Below, in pieces: positions 24,902 through 34,451 of a DNA stretch of 64,000 bases; within the stretch, counting starts at the first letter, position 1; each line of letters starts with the position of its first letter. A model generated the notes under the pieces. It was not told the origin of the DNA and did no database searches. It saw only the letters and a list, made by a program, of their open reading frames with translations. Location of the stretch: contig NZ_JAGWDK010000031.1 of assembly GCF_018398875.1 (NCBI RefSeq), positions 1 through 64,000 on the forward strand, given 5' to 3'. Source of the DNA: Bradyrhizobium sp. sGM-13. GTDB lineage: Bacteria > Pseudomonadota > Alphaproteobacteria > Rhizobiales > Xanthobacteraceae. The translations under genes and the position numbers were made by a program.

Positions 24902-25005
24902 CGCGTTTGCATCCAATTGCTTATGGAAATCGGCGGCCGGATGTTCCATGCTCGATTCCAAGCCTCGACACGAAGGCTGACCGGCACAACCAAAAGGGAT
25001 GGAAT

Positions 25006-26094
<1,089 letters not shown>

Positions 26095-26120
26095 TTTCGT
26101 CGAACCTGCCAAAGCAAAAA

Positions 26121-26148
26121 AACCCGGAGCGAAAGCTCCGGGGTTCTT
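26121..26148. terminator. Convergent terminator between TRAP genes
   Basis: AACCCGGAGC-GAAA-GCTCCGGGGTT forms an 8-10 bp stem with a GNRA-type loop, followed by TTCTTTGTTT on the plus strand and preceded by A-rich sequence, so that it can act in both directions. It lies between the second binding-protein gene and the end of the DctM gene that faces it. Confidence 0.8.
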
Positions 26149-26182
26149 TGTTTGGGGGAAGCGGATGATGTGAGCCGGGGCG

Positions 26183-27838
26183 CTATTGTTTGGGCTGCCC
26201 GAAATCCAGCGGCGGCAATTCGATCTGCGGCACCTCGATCTTGATCGAGTTCGGATCGATGGTCGACGCCACGCCCTTGTAGTGCATCACCATCGCCGGG
26301 AACATGATGACCAATATCACCATGATGACCTGGATGACGACGAACGGCACCGCGCCCCAATAGATCTGGCCGGTCGTCACAGGATCCATGCGCTTGCCGG
26401 TGACGCGGTCGACATAGGATTCCTTCGGCGCCACCGATCGCAGATAGAACAGCGCGAAGCCGAACGGCGGGTGCATGAACGACGTCTGCATGTTGACGCC
26501 GAGGATGACGCCGAACCAGATCAGGTCGATGCCGAGCTTTTCCGCCGCGGGTCCGAGCAACGGAATGATGATGAAGGCCAGTTCGAAGAAGTCGAGGAAG
26601 AAGGCCAGGACGAAGACAAGGGCGTTGACGAAAAGCAGGAAGCCGATCTGGCCGCCGGGCAGGGAGGTCAAGAGATGTTCGACCCAGATGTGGCCGTTCA
26701 CGCCATAGAACGTCAGCGAGAAAACGCGCGCGCCGATCAGGATGAAGATCACGAAGGCCGACAGTTTGGCCGTCGATTCCGTTGCTTGCCGGATCAGATC
26801 CCAGCTCAGCCGGCGCTTGGCGGCACCGAGAATGAGGGCGCCGGCTGCACCCATCGCGCCGCCTTCCGTCGGCGTGGCAATGCCAACGAAGATGGTGCCG
26901 AGCACCAGGAAGATCAGGAACAGCGGCGGCACCATCACAAACGTCGTCTGCTGCGCCATCGCCGAAAGGAAACGGAAGCCGGTGAACTTATGAATGAGCC
27001 AGTTCGCTACCGCCACGAAGAAGGCGAACAGGATGCCATAGAACATGCTGAGCACGACGTAATCGGCGCCGCGCGATTCCGAATGGCGCATCATGAACCA
27101 GCCGAACACGCAACTGACTATGAAGAGAACGCCGAGCGACCAAAGTCCGCGGCTGCCATCAGGCTCGCGAAAACCGACCGCGTCTGCTGGCAGACCCGGA
27201 GCGGCCTTGGGAAAGATCATGCTTACCAGGAACGCGTAAACGGCATACAGGCCAGCGAGCACCATTCCCGGGATGAACGCGCCCTCGTACATGTCGCCGA
27301 CCGACTTGCCGAGCTGGTCGGCCATCACGATCAGGACGAGAGAGGGAGGAATGATCTGCGCCAGCGTACCGGAAGCGGCGATAACGCCGGTCGCCATCCT
27401 TCGGTCGTAGCCATAGCGCAACATGATCGGCAGCGAGATAAGGCCCATCGAGATGACGGAAGCGGCAACGACACCTGTGGTCGCCGCGAGCAACGCGCCG
27501 ACGAAAATGACGGCATAGGCGAGGCCGCCGCGGATCGTGCCGAACAATTGTCCGATAGTATCGAGCAGATCCTCGGCCATGCCCGACCGTTCGAGCACTA
27601 GTCCCATGAACGTGAAGAACGGAATCGCGAGCAGCGTGTCGTTGTTCATCACGCCGTAGACGCGCTCAGGCAGCGCTTGCAGGAAGTCCGGCCGGAACTC
27701 GCCCAGCTCGATGCCGACAAAGGCGAAGATCAGTCCAACCGCGCCGAGCGAAAATGCCGCCGGATAGCCCAGCAGCAGGATAATCACCAGTGACGCGAAC
27801 ATGATCGGCGCCATGTTGGCGATGAGAAAAGCAGTCAT
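26183..27838 (-). CDS. TRAP transporter large permease 1 (DctM type)
   Basis: 551 residues, longer than the usual about 430 of DctM, with an insertion of about 100 residues after the middle that carries further hydrophobic segments. The family blocks are visible: AIPFFTFMGLVLERSGMAED, PSLVLIVMADQLGKSVGDMY, GIATPTEGGAMGA, and MHPPFGFALFYLRSVAPKE. These proteins form the ion-coupled translocation subunit in the inner membrane. The C-terminal tail EVPQIELPPLDFGQPKQ is shared with the second DctM of this window. The small-subunit gene lies 29 bases upstream. Confidence 0.92.
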   Translation of the reverse strand: MTAFLIANMAPIMFASLVIILLLGYPAAFSLGAVGLIFAFVGIELGEFRPDFLQALPERVYGVMNNDTLLAIPFFTFMGLVLERSGMAEDLLDTIGQLFGTIRGGLAYAVIFVGALLAATTGVVAASVISMGLISLPIMLRYGYDRRMATGVIAASGTLAQIIPPSLVLIVMADQLGKSVGDMYEGAFIPGMVLAGLYAVYAFLVSMIFPKAAPGLPADAVGFREPDGSRGLWSLGVLFIVSCVFGWFMMRHSESRGADYVVLSMFYGILFAFFVAVANWLIHKFTGFRFLSAMAQQTTFVMVPPLFLIFLVLGTIFVGIATPTEGGAMGAAGALILGAAKRRLSWDLIRQATESTAKLSAFVIFILIGARVFSLTFYGVNGHIWVEHLLTSLPGGQIGFLLFVNALVFVLAFFLDFFELAFIIIPLLGPAAEKLGIDLIWFGVILGVNMQTSFMHPPFGFALFYLRSVAPKESYVDRVTGKRMDPVTTGQIYWGAVPFVVIQVIMVILVIMFPAMVMHYKGVASTIDPNSIKIEVPQIELPPLDFGQPKQ

Positions 27839-27867
27839 CTAGTCCCCCTGAGATCGCGCGCCGACGA

Positions 27868-28449
27868 TCAGCGTTTTTCGATCGCCTCGACGAGGTGTTC
27901 GACCTCGGCTTCGAGAGCATGCATCTGCGATGCGTGTGGATCCGGAATCAGGCCGCGCATCACCGCGATTCGCTTGATCAGTTCGGAAATGCCCTGAGCG
28001 AACAGGAACACGAACCCGATGATGATCAGCGATTTGGCCGGCCATTGCGGCAGACCACCGGCATTGCCTGATTGTTCGTTGATTTCAACCGAGCGCATGA
28101 AGAACGGACCGCCCGTGATGATCATCACGATGCAGAGTGGCATCAGGAAAAATACGTGGCCGATGATATCGATGATATCCCGCCAGCGCTTGGAAAACAG
28201 GTTGTTCACGATATCGATGCGGATGTGCTCGTTGTCGAGCATCGTCCACGGCGAGCACAGCAGAAAGACGACGCCGAACAGCACCCACTGCAGCTCCAGC
28301 CAGGAATTCGACGAAACGTCGAAACTCTTGCGCACGATCGCGTTGGTGGCCGAGATGAGCACGGCTATCAGAATGAGCCACGCCAGGCGTTTGCCCGTCC
28401 ACCGCGTGAACGCGTCGATTCCCCGGCTCAATTTCAAGAGCGATTGCAA
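27868..28449 (-). CDS. TRAP transporter small permease 1 (DctQ type)
   Basis: 193 residues from a TTG start with GGGAGGG six bases upstream; no ATG is available nearby. Four membrane segments as usual for DctQ (about 20-40, 55-75, 95-118, 140-160). Family marks are NSWLELQWVLFGVVFLLCS and NEHIRIDIV. It would form the regulatory or scaffold half of the permease with the DctM encoded next. The C-terminal 30 residues are charged and cytoplasmic. Confidence 0.9.
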   Translation of the reverse strand: MQSLLKLSRGIDAFTRWTGKRLAWLILIAVLISATNAIVRKSFDVSSNSWLELQWVLFGVVFLLCSPWTMLDNEHIRIDIVNNLFSKRWRDIIDIIGHVFFLMPLCIVMIITGGPFFMRSVEINEQSGNAGGLPQWPAKSLIIIGFVFLFAQGISELIKRIAVMRGLIPDPHASQMHALEAEVEHLVEAIEKR

Positions 28450-28692
28450 CGATGACCCTCCCAGACTGACGCCTCTGCCGTCTTGACCGCGCTGTTGGGC
28501 GCAGCCGGCTTATCCTGCCGAGCTAGCATGAAGCCGATGCACCAAACCAGCGCTCGCTGCTGCCGTCAATCGGAAGTTTGTTGATATTGAAGGGGAATAT
28601 TTCGTCTGCGGAATTACCATTGCGCCTTGGCCCAGGCGGCAGGCTGTGGGGCACGACTTTGGTCAACGAGTCATTGTTTGCCGGCGCAATTG
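28450..28692. other. Spacer between the two permease operons
   Basis: About 240 bases separating the second DctM stop from the first DctQ start, both on the minus strand. It should hold the promoter of the first permease pair. No convincing terminator hairpin or named regulator site is visible. Confidence 0.35.
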
Positions 28693-30300
28693 CTACTGCT
28701 GCTTGAGAGGACCTAAATCCAGCGGCGGCAATTCGATCTGCGGAACCTCGATTCTGATCTTGCTGATGTCCTCCGCGCTCACCGGCTTGTCCAGCAACGC
28801 GGTAACGGTCCAGGGGAAAGCGATCACCAGCGCGACCATGATGACCTGCAGGCCGATCCAGGGGATCGCTCCCCAATAGATGTCGGAGCTCTTCACCTCC
28901 TTGGGCGCCACGCCACGCAGGTAAAACAGCGCAAAGCCGAACGGCGGATGCAGGAACGACGTCTGCATGTTGACGCACAGCATCACGCCGAACCAGATCA
29001 AAGCCGCATCCGCGCCGACCACTGGCGCCAGCACCTTTTGTGCAATCGGCGCAACCATCGGCAGGATGATGAAGGCGATCTCGAAGAAGTCGAGGAAGAA
29101 CGCCAGGAAAAAGATGAACAAGTTGATGAAGATCAGGAAGCCCCAGACCCCGCCGGGCACCGAGGTCAGCATGTGCTCCAGCCAGACGCCGCCGGAGACG
29201 CCGAGGAACACCACGGAAAAGCAGGTCGAACCGATCAGGATGAACACCACCATCGAGGTGAGGCGCATCGTCGACTGATAGCCCTGACGGATGAGGTCGC
29301 GGAGGTCGGGAATGCGCACGGCTTCCAGACAAATCCAGATCACGGCGAGATAGGTGATTGCGAAGGCAATCTTGAAGAGAAAGCTGCCCGTATAGAGGAT
29401 TCCGAGAATCGTTCCGACGCCTGCGGCGACGATGCCGATCAGCAGAATCCTGTTACCGGCCGCGCGGAATTCCTTGTGGTGTATTGCGGCAAGCACGACG
29501 GCGCCAACGGCGCCCATGGCGCCGGCTTCGGTCGGCGTCGCCAGGCCCAGCATCATGGTGCCGAGCACGACGAAGATCAGCACCGCCGAGGGGATGATTC
29601 CCATCAGGCATTTTCGCCACAGCGGCCAGCCGGTCAGCGTCAACGCCGACTTCGGCACCGGTGGCACGTGGTCCGGCTTGATGATGCCGAGAAGAAACGT
29701 GTAGCCGGCGAACAGCGCGATCTGGAATAGCGACGGTCCCCAAGCGCCGAGATACATATCGCCGACCGACTTTCCGAGCTGGTCGGCCAATACGATCAGC
29801 ACCAGCGACGGTGGTACCAACTGGGTGATGGTGCCCGAGGCCGCCAGCACGCCGGTGATGTAGCGCATGTTGTAGCCATAGCGGATCATCACCGGCATCG
29901 AGATCAGTGCCATGGCGATGACCTGGGCCGCCACCGTGCCGGTGATCGCGCCGAGAATGAAGCCGACGATGATGACGGAGTAGCCTAGTCCGCCGCGCAC
30001 CGGGCCGAACAACTGGCCCATCGAATCCAGCATGTCTTCGGCGAGGCCGCATCGTTCGAGGACGGCGCCCATGAAGGTGAAGAAAGGGATCGCCAGCAGC
30101 AATTCGTTGGCGAGCACGCTGCCGAAGATGCGGCCCGGAATCGCCTGCATGAAGCTGAAGTCGAAAAAGCCGAGATGGATCGCGAGAAAGCCGAACGAGA
30201 ATCCGACCGCCGCCAGCGTGAATGCGACGGGAAAGCCGATCAGCATCGCCAGAATAAGTCCGCCGAACATCAGCGGCGGCATCATTTCCAGCGTGATCAT
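28693..30300 (-). CDS. TRAP transporter large permease 2 (DctM type)
   Basis: 535 residues from the ATG at 30300, whose ATGA overlaps the stop of the DctQ gene. Like its neighbour it is of the long DctM class. Matching blocks: AIPFFTFMGAVLERCGLAED, PSLVLIVLADQLGKSVGDMY, GLATPTEAGAMGA and LHPPFGFALFYLRGVAPKE. The tail EVPQIELPPLDLGPLKQQ repeats that of the first copy. The similarity over the whole length shows that the two permeases come from a duplication. Confidence 0.92.
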   Translation of the reverse strand: MITLEMMPPLMFGGLILAMLIGFPVAFTLAAVGFSFGFLAIHLGFFDFSFMQAIPGRIFGSVLANELLLAIPFFTFMGAVLERCGLAEDMLDSMGQLFGPVRGGLGYSVIIVGFILGAITGTVAAQVIAMALISMPVMIRYGYNMRYITGVLAASGTITQLVPPSLVLIVLADQLGKSVGDMYLGAWGPSLFQIALFAGYTFLLGIIKPDHVPPVPKSALTLTGWPLWRKCLMGIIPSAVLIFVVLGTMMLGLATPTEAGAMGAVGAVVLAAIHHKEFRAAGNRILLIGIVAAGVGTILGILYTGSFLFKIAFAITYLAVIWICLEAVRIPDLRDLIRQGYQSTMRLTSMVVFILIGSTCFSVVFLGVSGGVWLEHMLTSVPGGVWGFLIFINLFIFFLAFFLDFFEIAFIILPMVAPIAQKVLAPVVGADAALIWFGVMLCVNMQTSFLHPPFGFALFYLRGVAPKEVKSSDIYWGAIPWIGLQVIMVALVIAFPWTVTALLDKPVSAEDISKIRIEVPQIELPPLDLGPLKQQ

Positions 30301-30839
30301 TGCACCGGTCTTTCGTACCTGGCATCGATGGTCACGAGATTCTGCAGCGCGGCGACGCGCTTGATGACCTCGGACACGCCCTGCAGTGCGAGCATCACGA
30401 AGCCTGCGGGCACGACCAGTTTGATCGGCCAGCGCAACAGGCCTCCGGCGTTGCTGGATTCCTCGCCGACGGCGTAGGCCTGCAGGAAGAACGGCCAGGA
30501 CAGCCAGGTCAGCAGCAGGCAGGCCGGGATCAGGAAGCACAGCGTTCCGATCAGGTCGAGCCAGAGCTGGCCGCGTTCGGAGAGCATCAAATAGAAGATT
30601 TCGACCCGAACATGCTCGTTGCGCTTGAAGGTGTAGGAGGCGCCGAACATCACGAAGATGGCGAACATGTACCACTGCAGTTCGAGCCAGCCGTTGGAGC
30701 TATAGCCGAACGCGTAGCGGATCATCGCATTGCCGGCGCTGACCGTGCACGCTGCTAGGACCAGAAAGTTGCAGAGATTGCCGATCTTTTCGTTGAGCAG
30801 ATCGATCCCGGCACTGAGCGCTAACAACGGCCGCATCAT
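30297..30839 (-). CDS. TRAP transporter small permease 2 (DctQ type)
   Basis: 180 residues if started at the ATG at 30839; ATGs at 30836 and at 30965 (adding 42 residues) are alternatives. I prefer 30839 because MRPLLALSAGID lines up with the MQSLLKLSRGID start of the first DctQ. Four membrane segments, NGWLELQWYMFAIFVMFGA and NEHVRVEIFY are the family marks. The stop overlaps the DctM start by four bases (ATGA). Its own start overlaps the stop of a short upstream ORF that has a strong ribosome binding site. Confidence 0.85.
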   Translation of the reverse strand: MMRPLLALSAGIDLLNEKIGNLCNFLVLAACTVSAGNAMIRYAFGYSSNGWLELQWYMFAIFVMFGASYTFKRNEHVRVEIFYLMLSERGQLWLDLIGTLCFLIPACLLLTWLSWPFFLQAYAVGEESSNAGGLLRWPIKLVVPAGFVMLALQGVSEVIKRVAALQNLVTIDARYERPVQ

Positions 30840-30892
30840 ACCTGCCCGGGCGGTGGCCACGATGCCACCGCCGATGTCGCGATCGATTGCAT
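30836..30892 (-). CDS. Possible 18-residue leader ORF upstream of DctQ 2
   Basis: The sequence AGGGGGAGGACGATCG leads into an ATG at 30892 in a frame different from DctQ. The frame codes for MQSIATSAVASWPPPGQV and ends TGA at 30836, overlapping the DctQ ATG by four bases. No other good ribosome binding site serves the DctQ start, so reinitiation from this ORF may drive it. Alternatively the ORF is the original DctQ start displaced by an indel, since the first copy also begins with a codon pair for Gln-Ser. Confidence 0.4.
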   Translation of the reverse strand: MQSIATSAVASWPPPGQV

Positions 30893-31049
30893 CGATCGTC
30901 CTCCCCCTTTTTGCGCTTCCGCCGTCTTTGCCGCTCCGTTTAGGTGCGGTGGCCTGTCCAGCCATGCTGGCGTGAAGCAGCCGCACCATTCCAGCGCGCT
31001 GCAACAGCGTCAATCGGAAAATGCGTCGGACGATATCGGGCCGCGGTAA

Positions 31050-32078
31050 CTAGCCGCCGGTCACGCTCATGTGGCGCGAGACGCTCGGGCGATTATGCCG
31101 GCGGTCGATAATGAAGTCGTGGCCCTTCGGCTTCAGCCCGATGGCGCGATCAATCGCTTCCGAGAGCAGGTCGTTATCGGCGGAGGCCCGCAACGGCTTG
31201 CGCAGATCGGAGGCATCCTCATGGCCGAGGCAGGTGTGCAACGTACCGGTGCAGGTGATCCGTACGCGGTTGCAGGACTCGCAGAAATTATGCGTCATCG
31301 GCGTGATGAAGCCGAGCTTGCCGCCGGTCTCGGTGACGCGGACGTAGCGGGCCGGGCCGCCAGTGTCGTCGTCGAGATCGGTCAGCGTGTAGTGCTGCGC
31401 AAGGCGGGCACGAAGCAGCGACAACGGCACATACTGGTCGATCCGCCCTTCGCCGATGTCGCCCATCGGCATGACTTCGATCAGCGTCAACGCCATGCCC
31501 TTGCCGTGCGCCCATTCCATCAGCGAGGGGATCTCTTCCTCGTTCATGTTCTTCAGCGCCACCGCATTGATCTTGACCGCAAGCCCTGCGTCCCGCGCAG
31601 CCTCGATGCCGGCCAAAACCTGGTCGAGATCGCCCCAGCGCGTGATGGTGCGGAACTTTGCGGCATCGAGCGTGTCGAGCGAGACGTTGACGCGGCGGAC
31701 GCCGCAGTCGCGCAGTTCGGCCGCAAAGCGCGCCAGTTGCGAGCCGTTGGTAGTCAGCGTCAGCTCATCGAGCGCGCCGGTTCCAAGATGCCGCGACAGC
31801 GAGTGCACAAGCGACATCACGTTGCGCCGGACCAGCGGCTCGCCGCCGGTGAGGCGGATCTTGCGCACGCCCTTGGCGATGAAGGCTGAGCACAGCCGGT
31901 CGAGTTCCTCCAGCGTCAGGAGATCCTTCTTCGGCAGGAACGTCATGTCCTCGGACATGCAGTAGAAGCAGCGCAGGTCGCAGCGATCGGTGACCGACAC
32001 GCGCAGATACCGGATGGTCCGGCCGAAGGGATCGATCATCGGACGTATCAGATGGTCGGGTGACGGAGAGCCGCTCAT
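31050..32078 (-). CDS. moaA: GTP 3',8-cyclase (molybdenum cofactor biosynthesis)
   Basis: 342 residues. A radical SAM enzyme that starts molybdopterin synthesis by converting GTP to 3',8-cyclo-7,8-dihydro-GTP. The N-terminal cluster ligands are Cys33, Cys37 and Cys40 (TDRCDLRCFYC). IRLTGGEPLVRRN is the SAM-binding block, and the second cluster is in FCESCNRVRITCTGTLHTC. The protein ends in the conserved Gly-Gly needed for activity. Monocistronic in this window; moaC and the other moa genes are not nearby. Confidence 0.96.
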   Translation of the reverse strand: MSGSPSPDHLIRPMIDPFGRTIRYLRVSVTDRCDLRCFYCMSEDMTFLPKKDLLTLEELDRLCSAFIAKGVRKIRLTGGEPLVRRNVMSLVHSLSRHLGTGALDELTLTTNGSQLARFAAELRDCGVRRVNVSLDTLDAAKFRTITRWGDLDQVLAGIEAARDAGLAVKINAVALKNMNEEEIPSLMEWAHGKGMALTLIEVMPMGDIGEGRIDQYVPLSLLRARLAQHYTLTDLDDDTGGPARYVRVTETGGKLGFITPMTHNFCESCNRVRITCTGTLHTCLGHEDASDLRKPLRASADNDLLSEAIDRAIGLKPKGHDFIIDRRHNRPSVSRHMSVTGG

Positions 32079-32217
32079 TCAAACTGCCTCTAAAGGGGCC
32101 GCGCGCTGGTTCGCTAGCATAATCTAGGTACCTTGTAAGGCGCCTACAATCGCAACCTCTCAAATGCGCCGCGGGGCAGAGTGGGGGACCTGTGGCGATC
32201 CAATAATAGCTGTAAAA

Positions 32218-32910
32218 TCAAGCAGTTAAATCCGTAAAGCGGCCGCTGAGCCCATCCACGGCGGCCGGTAATTCGCGCATATGCCCGATCAACCGGTCGG
32301 GCTTAAGCTGGGCGATCGGAACGTCGGTGTAGCCGAATTCGACCCCGATCACGGGAACGCCGGCCCGCCTGGCGACGCCGACGTCAGGTCCCGCGTCGCC
32401 CACCATGATGGTCGCGCCAATATCCCCGCCGGCGCGCGCCACCGTCTGCTGCAGGATCACGGGGTCGGGCTTGGAGACGCCGAACGTGTCGGCGCCGCAG
32501 ATCGCGGCGAACCGTCCGCTCAAGCCCAGTTCGTCGAGCAGCCGCTTCGACAGCCATTCCAGCTTGTTGGTGCAGACCGCAAAACGACAGCCCTGCGCCT
32601 CAAGATCATCGAGCGCGGCCTCCAGCCCCTCGAAAGGGCGCGATTCCACCGCGATATGGGCGCCGTAATAATAGACAAAATCCCTGGTGAGCCGGTCGAT
32701 GTCGTCAGTGCTTGTCGCACGGCCTTCCAGCTCCAGCCCCCGTTCGATCAGCTTGCGGGCGCCCGCGCCGATCATGTTGCGCGCGGCGCGCAGCGGCACC
32801 GGCGGCAATCCTTCGCGATCAAGCACGAAATTGAGGGCGGCGATCAAGTCGGGCGCGGTGTCGACCAGCGTGCCGTCGAGGTCGAAGACTACAGTGCGGG
32901 GAAGGCTCAT
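32218..32910 (-). CDS. gph: Phosphoglycolate phosphatase
   Basis: 230 residues from the ATG at 32910; a longer frame adds 20 residues of unlikely sequence. HAD-superfamily subfamily IA: motif I VVFDLDGTLVDTAPDL, motif II VCTNK, motif III lysine in GVSKPDP, and motif IV MVGDAGPDVG. The DAGPDV variant replaces the common DSxxD but keeps both acidic residues. It would remove phosphate from 2-phosphoglycolate formed by Rubisco oxygenation or DNA repair. Divergent from rpiA across 160 bases. Confidence 0.88.
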   Translation of the reverse strand: MSLPRTVVFDLDGTLVDTAPDLIAALNFVLDREGLPPVPLRAARNMIGAGARKLIERGLELEGRATSTDDIDRLTRDFVYYYGAHIAVESRPFEGLEAALDDLEAQGCRFAVCTNKLEWLSKRLLDELGLSGRFAAICGADTFGVSKPDPVILQQTVARAGGDIGATIMVGDAGPDVGVARRAGVPVIGVEFGYTDVPIAQLKPDRLIGHMRELPAAVDGLSGRFTDLTA

Positions 32911-33071
32911 CCGGAATTCGCTAGCGGCAGGCGCGCCTTCATGCAAGTGCAGCCCCGACACAGCGGACAACCTATTTCTGGCAATTTAGACGGGCCACGG
33001 CGCTGTTCCCAAGGCCAAAACGACGCTAGACATGCGCCCGCGGATCAGCGGATTCTGGGAGCATCGTCAGC

Positions 33072-33770
33072 GTGGATATGGATGGACTTAAGCGGCAAGC
33101 GGCGGCACGGGCGCTGGAGCATGTGCAGGATGGCATGAAGCTCGGGCTCGGCACCGGCTCGACCGCCAAGCATTTTGTCGAACTGCTCGGCGAAAGGGTT
33201 GCCGGCGGGATGAAGGTGATCGGCGTGCCGACTTCGGAAGCGACCCGCGCCCAGGCCGAAGCCTGCAAAATTCCGCTGACCACGTTTGATGAAGTCGACC
33301 GGCTCGACCTCACCGTCGATGGTGCCGACGAGGTCGATCCCGCCCTCAACCTGATCAAGGGTGGCGGTGGGGCGCTGCTCCGGGAGAAGATCGTGGCGGC
33401 GGCGTCCGATCGCATGATCGTGATTGCCGACGATACCAAATGGGTCGATGTTCTCGGCCGCTTCCCCCTACCTGTAGAGGTGATTCCGTTCGGGCTGGCC
33501 GCCACCCAGCGGGCCATGGGCGCGGCATTTGCCCAAAGCGGCGTTTCCGGGCAAATGGGGCTCCGCAAGGGCAAGGACGGCCACGTTTTTGTCACCGATG
33601 GCGGCCACTGGATTGTCGATGCCCATCTCGGGCGTATCGCCGATGCGCCGCGTCTGGCGGGCCTGTTGAGCCTGATCCCGGGTGTCGTCGAACACGGGTT
33701 GTTCGTTGGCCTGGCCAGCACCGCCGTCCTGGCAGGTGCCCAGGGAATTCGCGTAGTTGAGCGGCGGTAA
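33072..33770 (+). CDS. rpiA: Ribose-5-phosphate isomerase A
   Basis: 232 residues from a GTG at 33072 (an ATG two codons later is the alternative). It interconverts ribose 5-phosphate and ribulose 5-phosphate in the pentose phosphate and Calvin cycles. Signature blocks: GLGTGSTAKHFVELL, DLTVDGADEVDPALNLIKGGGGALLREKI with catalytic Asp, Glu and Lys, and ITVVIADDTK-like VIADDTKWVDVLG. Length is normal. The DUF2059 gene follows 24 bases later on the same strand. Confidence 0.95.
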   Translation: MDMDGLKRQAAARALEHVQDGMKLGLGTGSTAKHFVELLGERVAGGMKVIGVPTSEATRAQAEACKIPLTTFDEVDRLDLTVDGADEVDPALNLIKGGGGALLREKIVAAASDRMIVIADDTKWVDVLGRFPLPVEVIPFGLAATQRAMGAAFAQSGVSGQMGLRKGKDGHVFVTDGGHWIVDAHLGRIADAPRLAGLLSLIPGVVEHGLFVGLASTAVLAGAQGIRVVERR

Positions 33771-33794
33771 CGCCGGTAATCGAGGAGAATTGGA

Positions 33795-34340
33795 ATGAAG
33801 AGGCTTTCACGGATTTTGTCGGCGGCCGGCCTTGCGGTGGGGCTAGCCCTGACCGGCGCTCCGGCCGGCGCGCAGCAGAAGAACGCGCCGGCGGCGCCTG
33901 CGACCGCGCCACTCAAGCCCGGTTCACCGGCGGCGATCGCCGCCGCCAAGGAAATCCTGGCGATGAAGAATGCGGCCGCGATGTATGCCAACGCCGTTCC
34001 CAATCTCGTCGAGCAGACCAAGAACGTGCTGATGCAGAGCAATCTGAACTATCAGAAGGATCTCAACGAGGTCGCCGTGATCGTCGCCAAGAATCTGGCC
34101 GGCCGCGAAAAGGAGATCGGCGAAGGCATGGCGCAGGTCTACGCCAATGAGTTCACCGAGCAGGAGTTGAAGGACCTCGTGACCTTCTACAAGTCGCCGC
34201 TCGGCCAGAAGCTGCTCGCGAACGAGCCCCGCGCCATTCAGTTCAGCATGTCCTACATGAACCAGTGGGCACAGCAATTTGCTGAAGTCATCAACGGCCA
34301 GTTCCGCGCCGAGATGAAGAAGCGCGGCAAGGACATCTGA
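33795..34340 (+). CDS. DUF2059 secreted protein
   Basis: 181 residues, AGGAGA ahead of the ATG. A signal peptide (about 1-26, ending AGAQ) is followed by a proline/alanine linker and a helical DUF2059 domain: AAKEILAMKNAAAMYANAVP, VYANEFTEQELKDLVTFYKSP and LGQKLLANEPRAI. The E-L-x-D-L-v-x-F-Y-x-S-P-x-G block is the family mark. Periplasmic; function unknown. It lies 24 bases after rpiA and ends at a hairpin. Confidence 0.85.
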   Translation: MKRLSRILSAAGLAVGLALTGAPAGAQQKNAPAAPATAPLKPGSPAAIAAAKEILAMKNAAAMYANAVPNLVEQTKNVLMQSNLNYQKDLNEVAVIVAKNLAGREKEIGEGMAQVYANEFTEQELKDLVTFYKSPLGQKLLANEPRAIQFSMSYMNQWAQQFAEVINGQFRAEMKKRGKDI

Positions 34341-34357
34341 TTTTCAAGCGAAGCATG

Positions 34358-34413
34358 CCCTCGGACTTGATCCGAGGGTGGACTTCCGGTTCGCATGAAG
34401 AAAACGCGTCAAA
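34358..34413. repeat. Extragenic repeat copy 2, with hairpin
   Basis: The hairpin CCCTCGGA-CTTGA-TCCGAGGG (34358-34378) follows the DUF2059 stop by 17 bases and may end that transcript. It runs into TGGACTTCCGGTTCGCATG and AAGAAAACGCGTCAAA, which is the reverse complement, with few changes, of the copy at 41991-42027 and related to that at 22321-22375. Confidence 0.65.
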
Positions 34414-34451
34414 TATAAGAGAGCAAACGGGCGACTTCGGGCGGGGTTGAG

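Noticed and set aside
26186..27601. Plus-strand open frame of about 470 codons opposite the first DctM gene
   Set aside because: Highly charged His/Asp/Arg-rich translation with no motif; DctM on the other strand is certain.
28693..30675. DctM frame extended 125 codons upstream of 30300
   Set aside because: The extra part overlaps the DctQ gene in another frame and does not resemble any DctM N-terminus; the ATGA overlap at 30297-30300 marks the real start.
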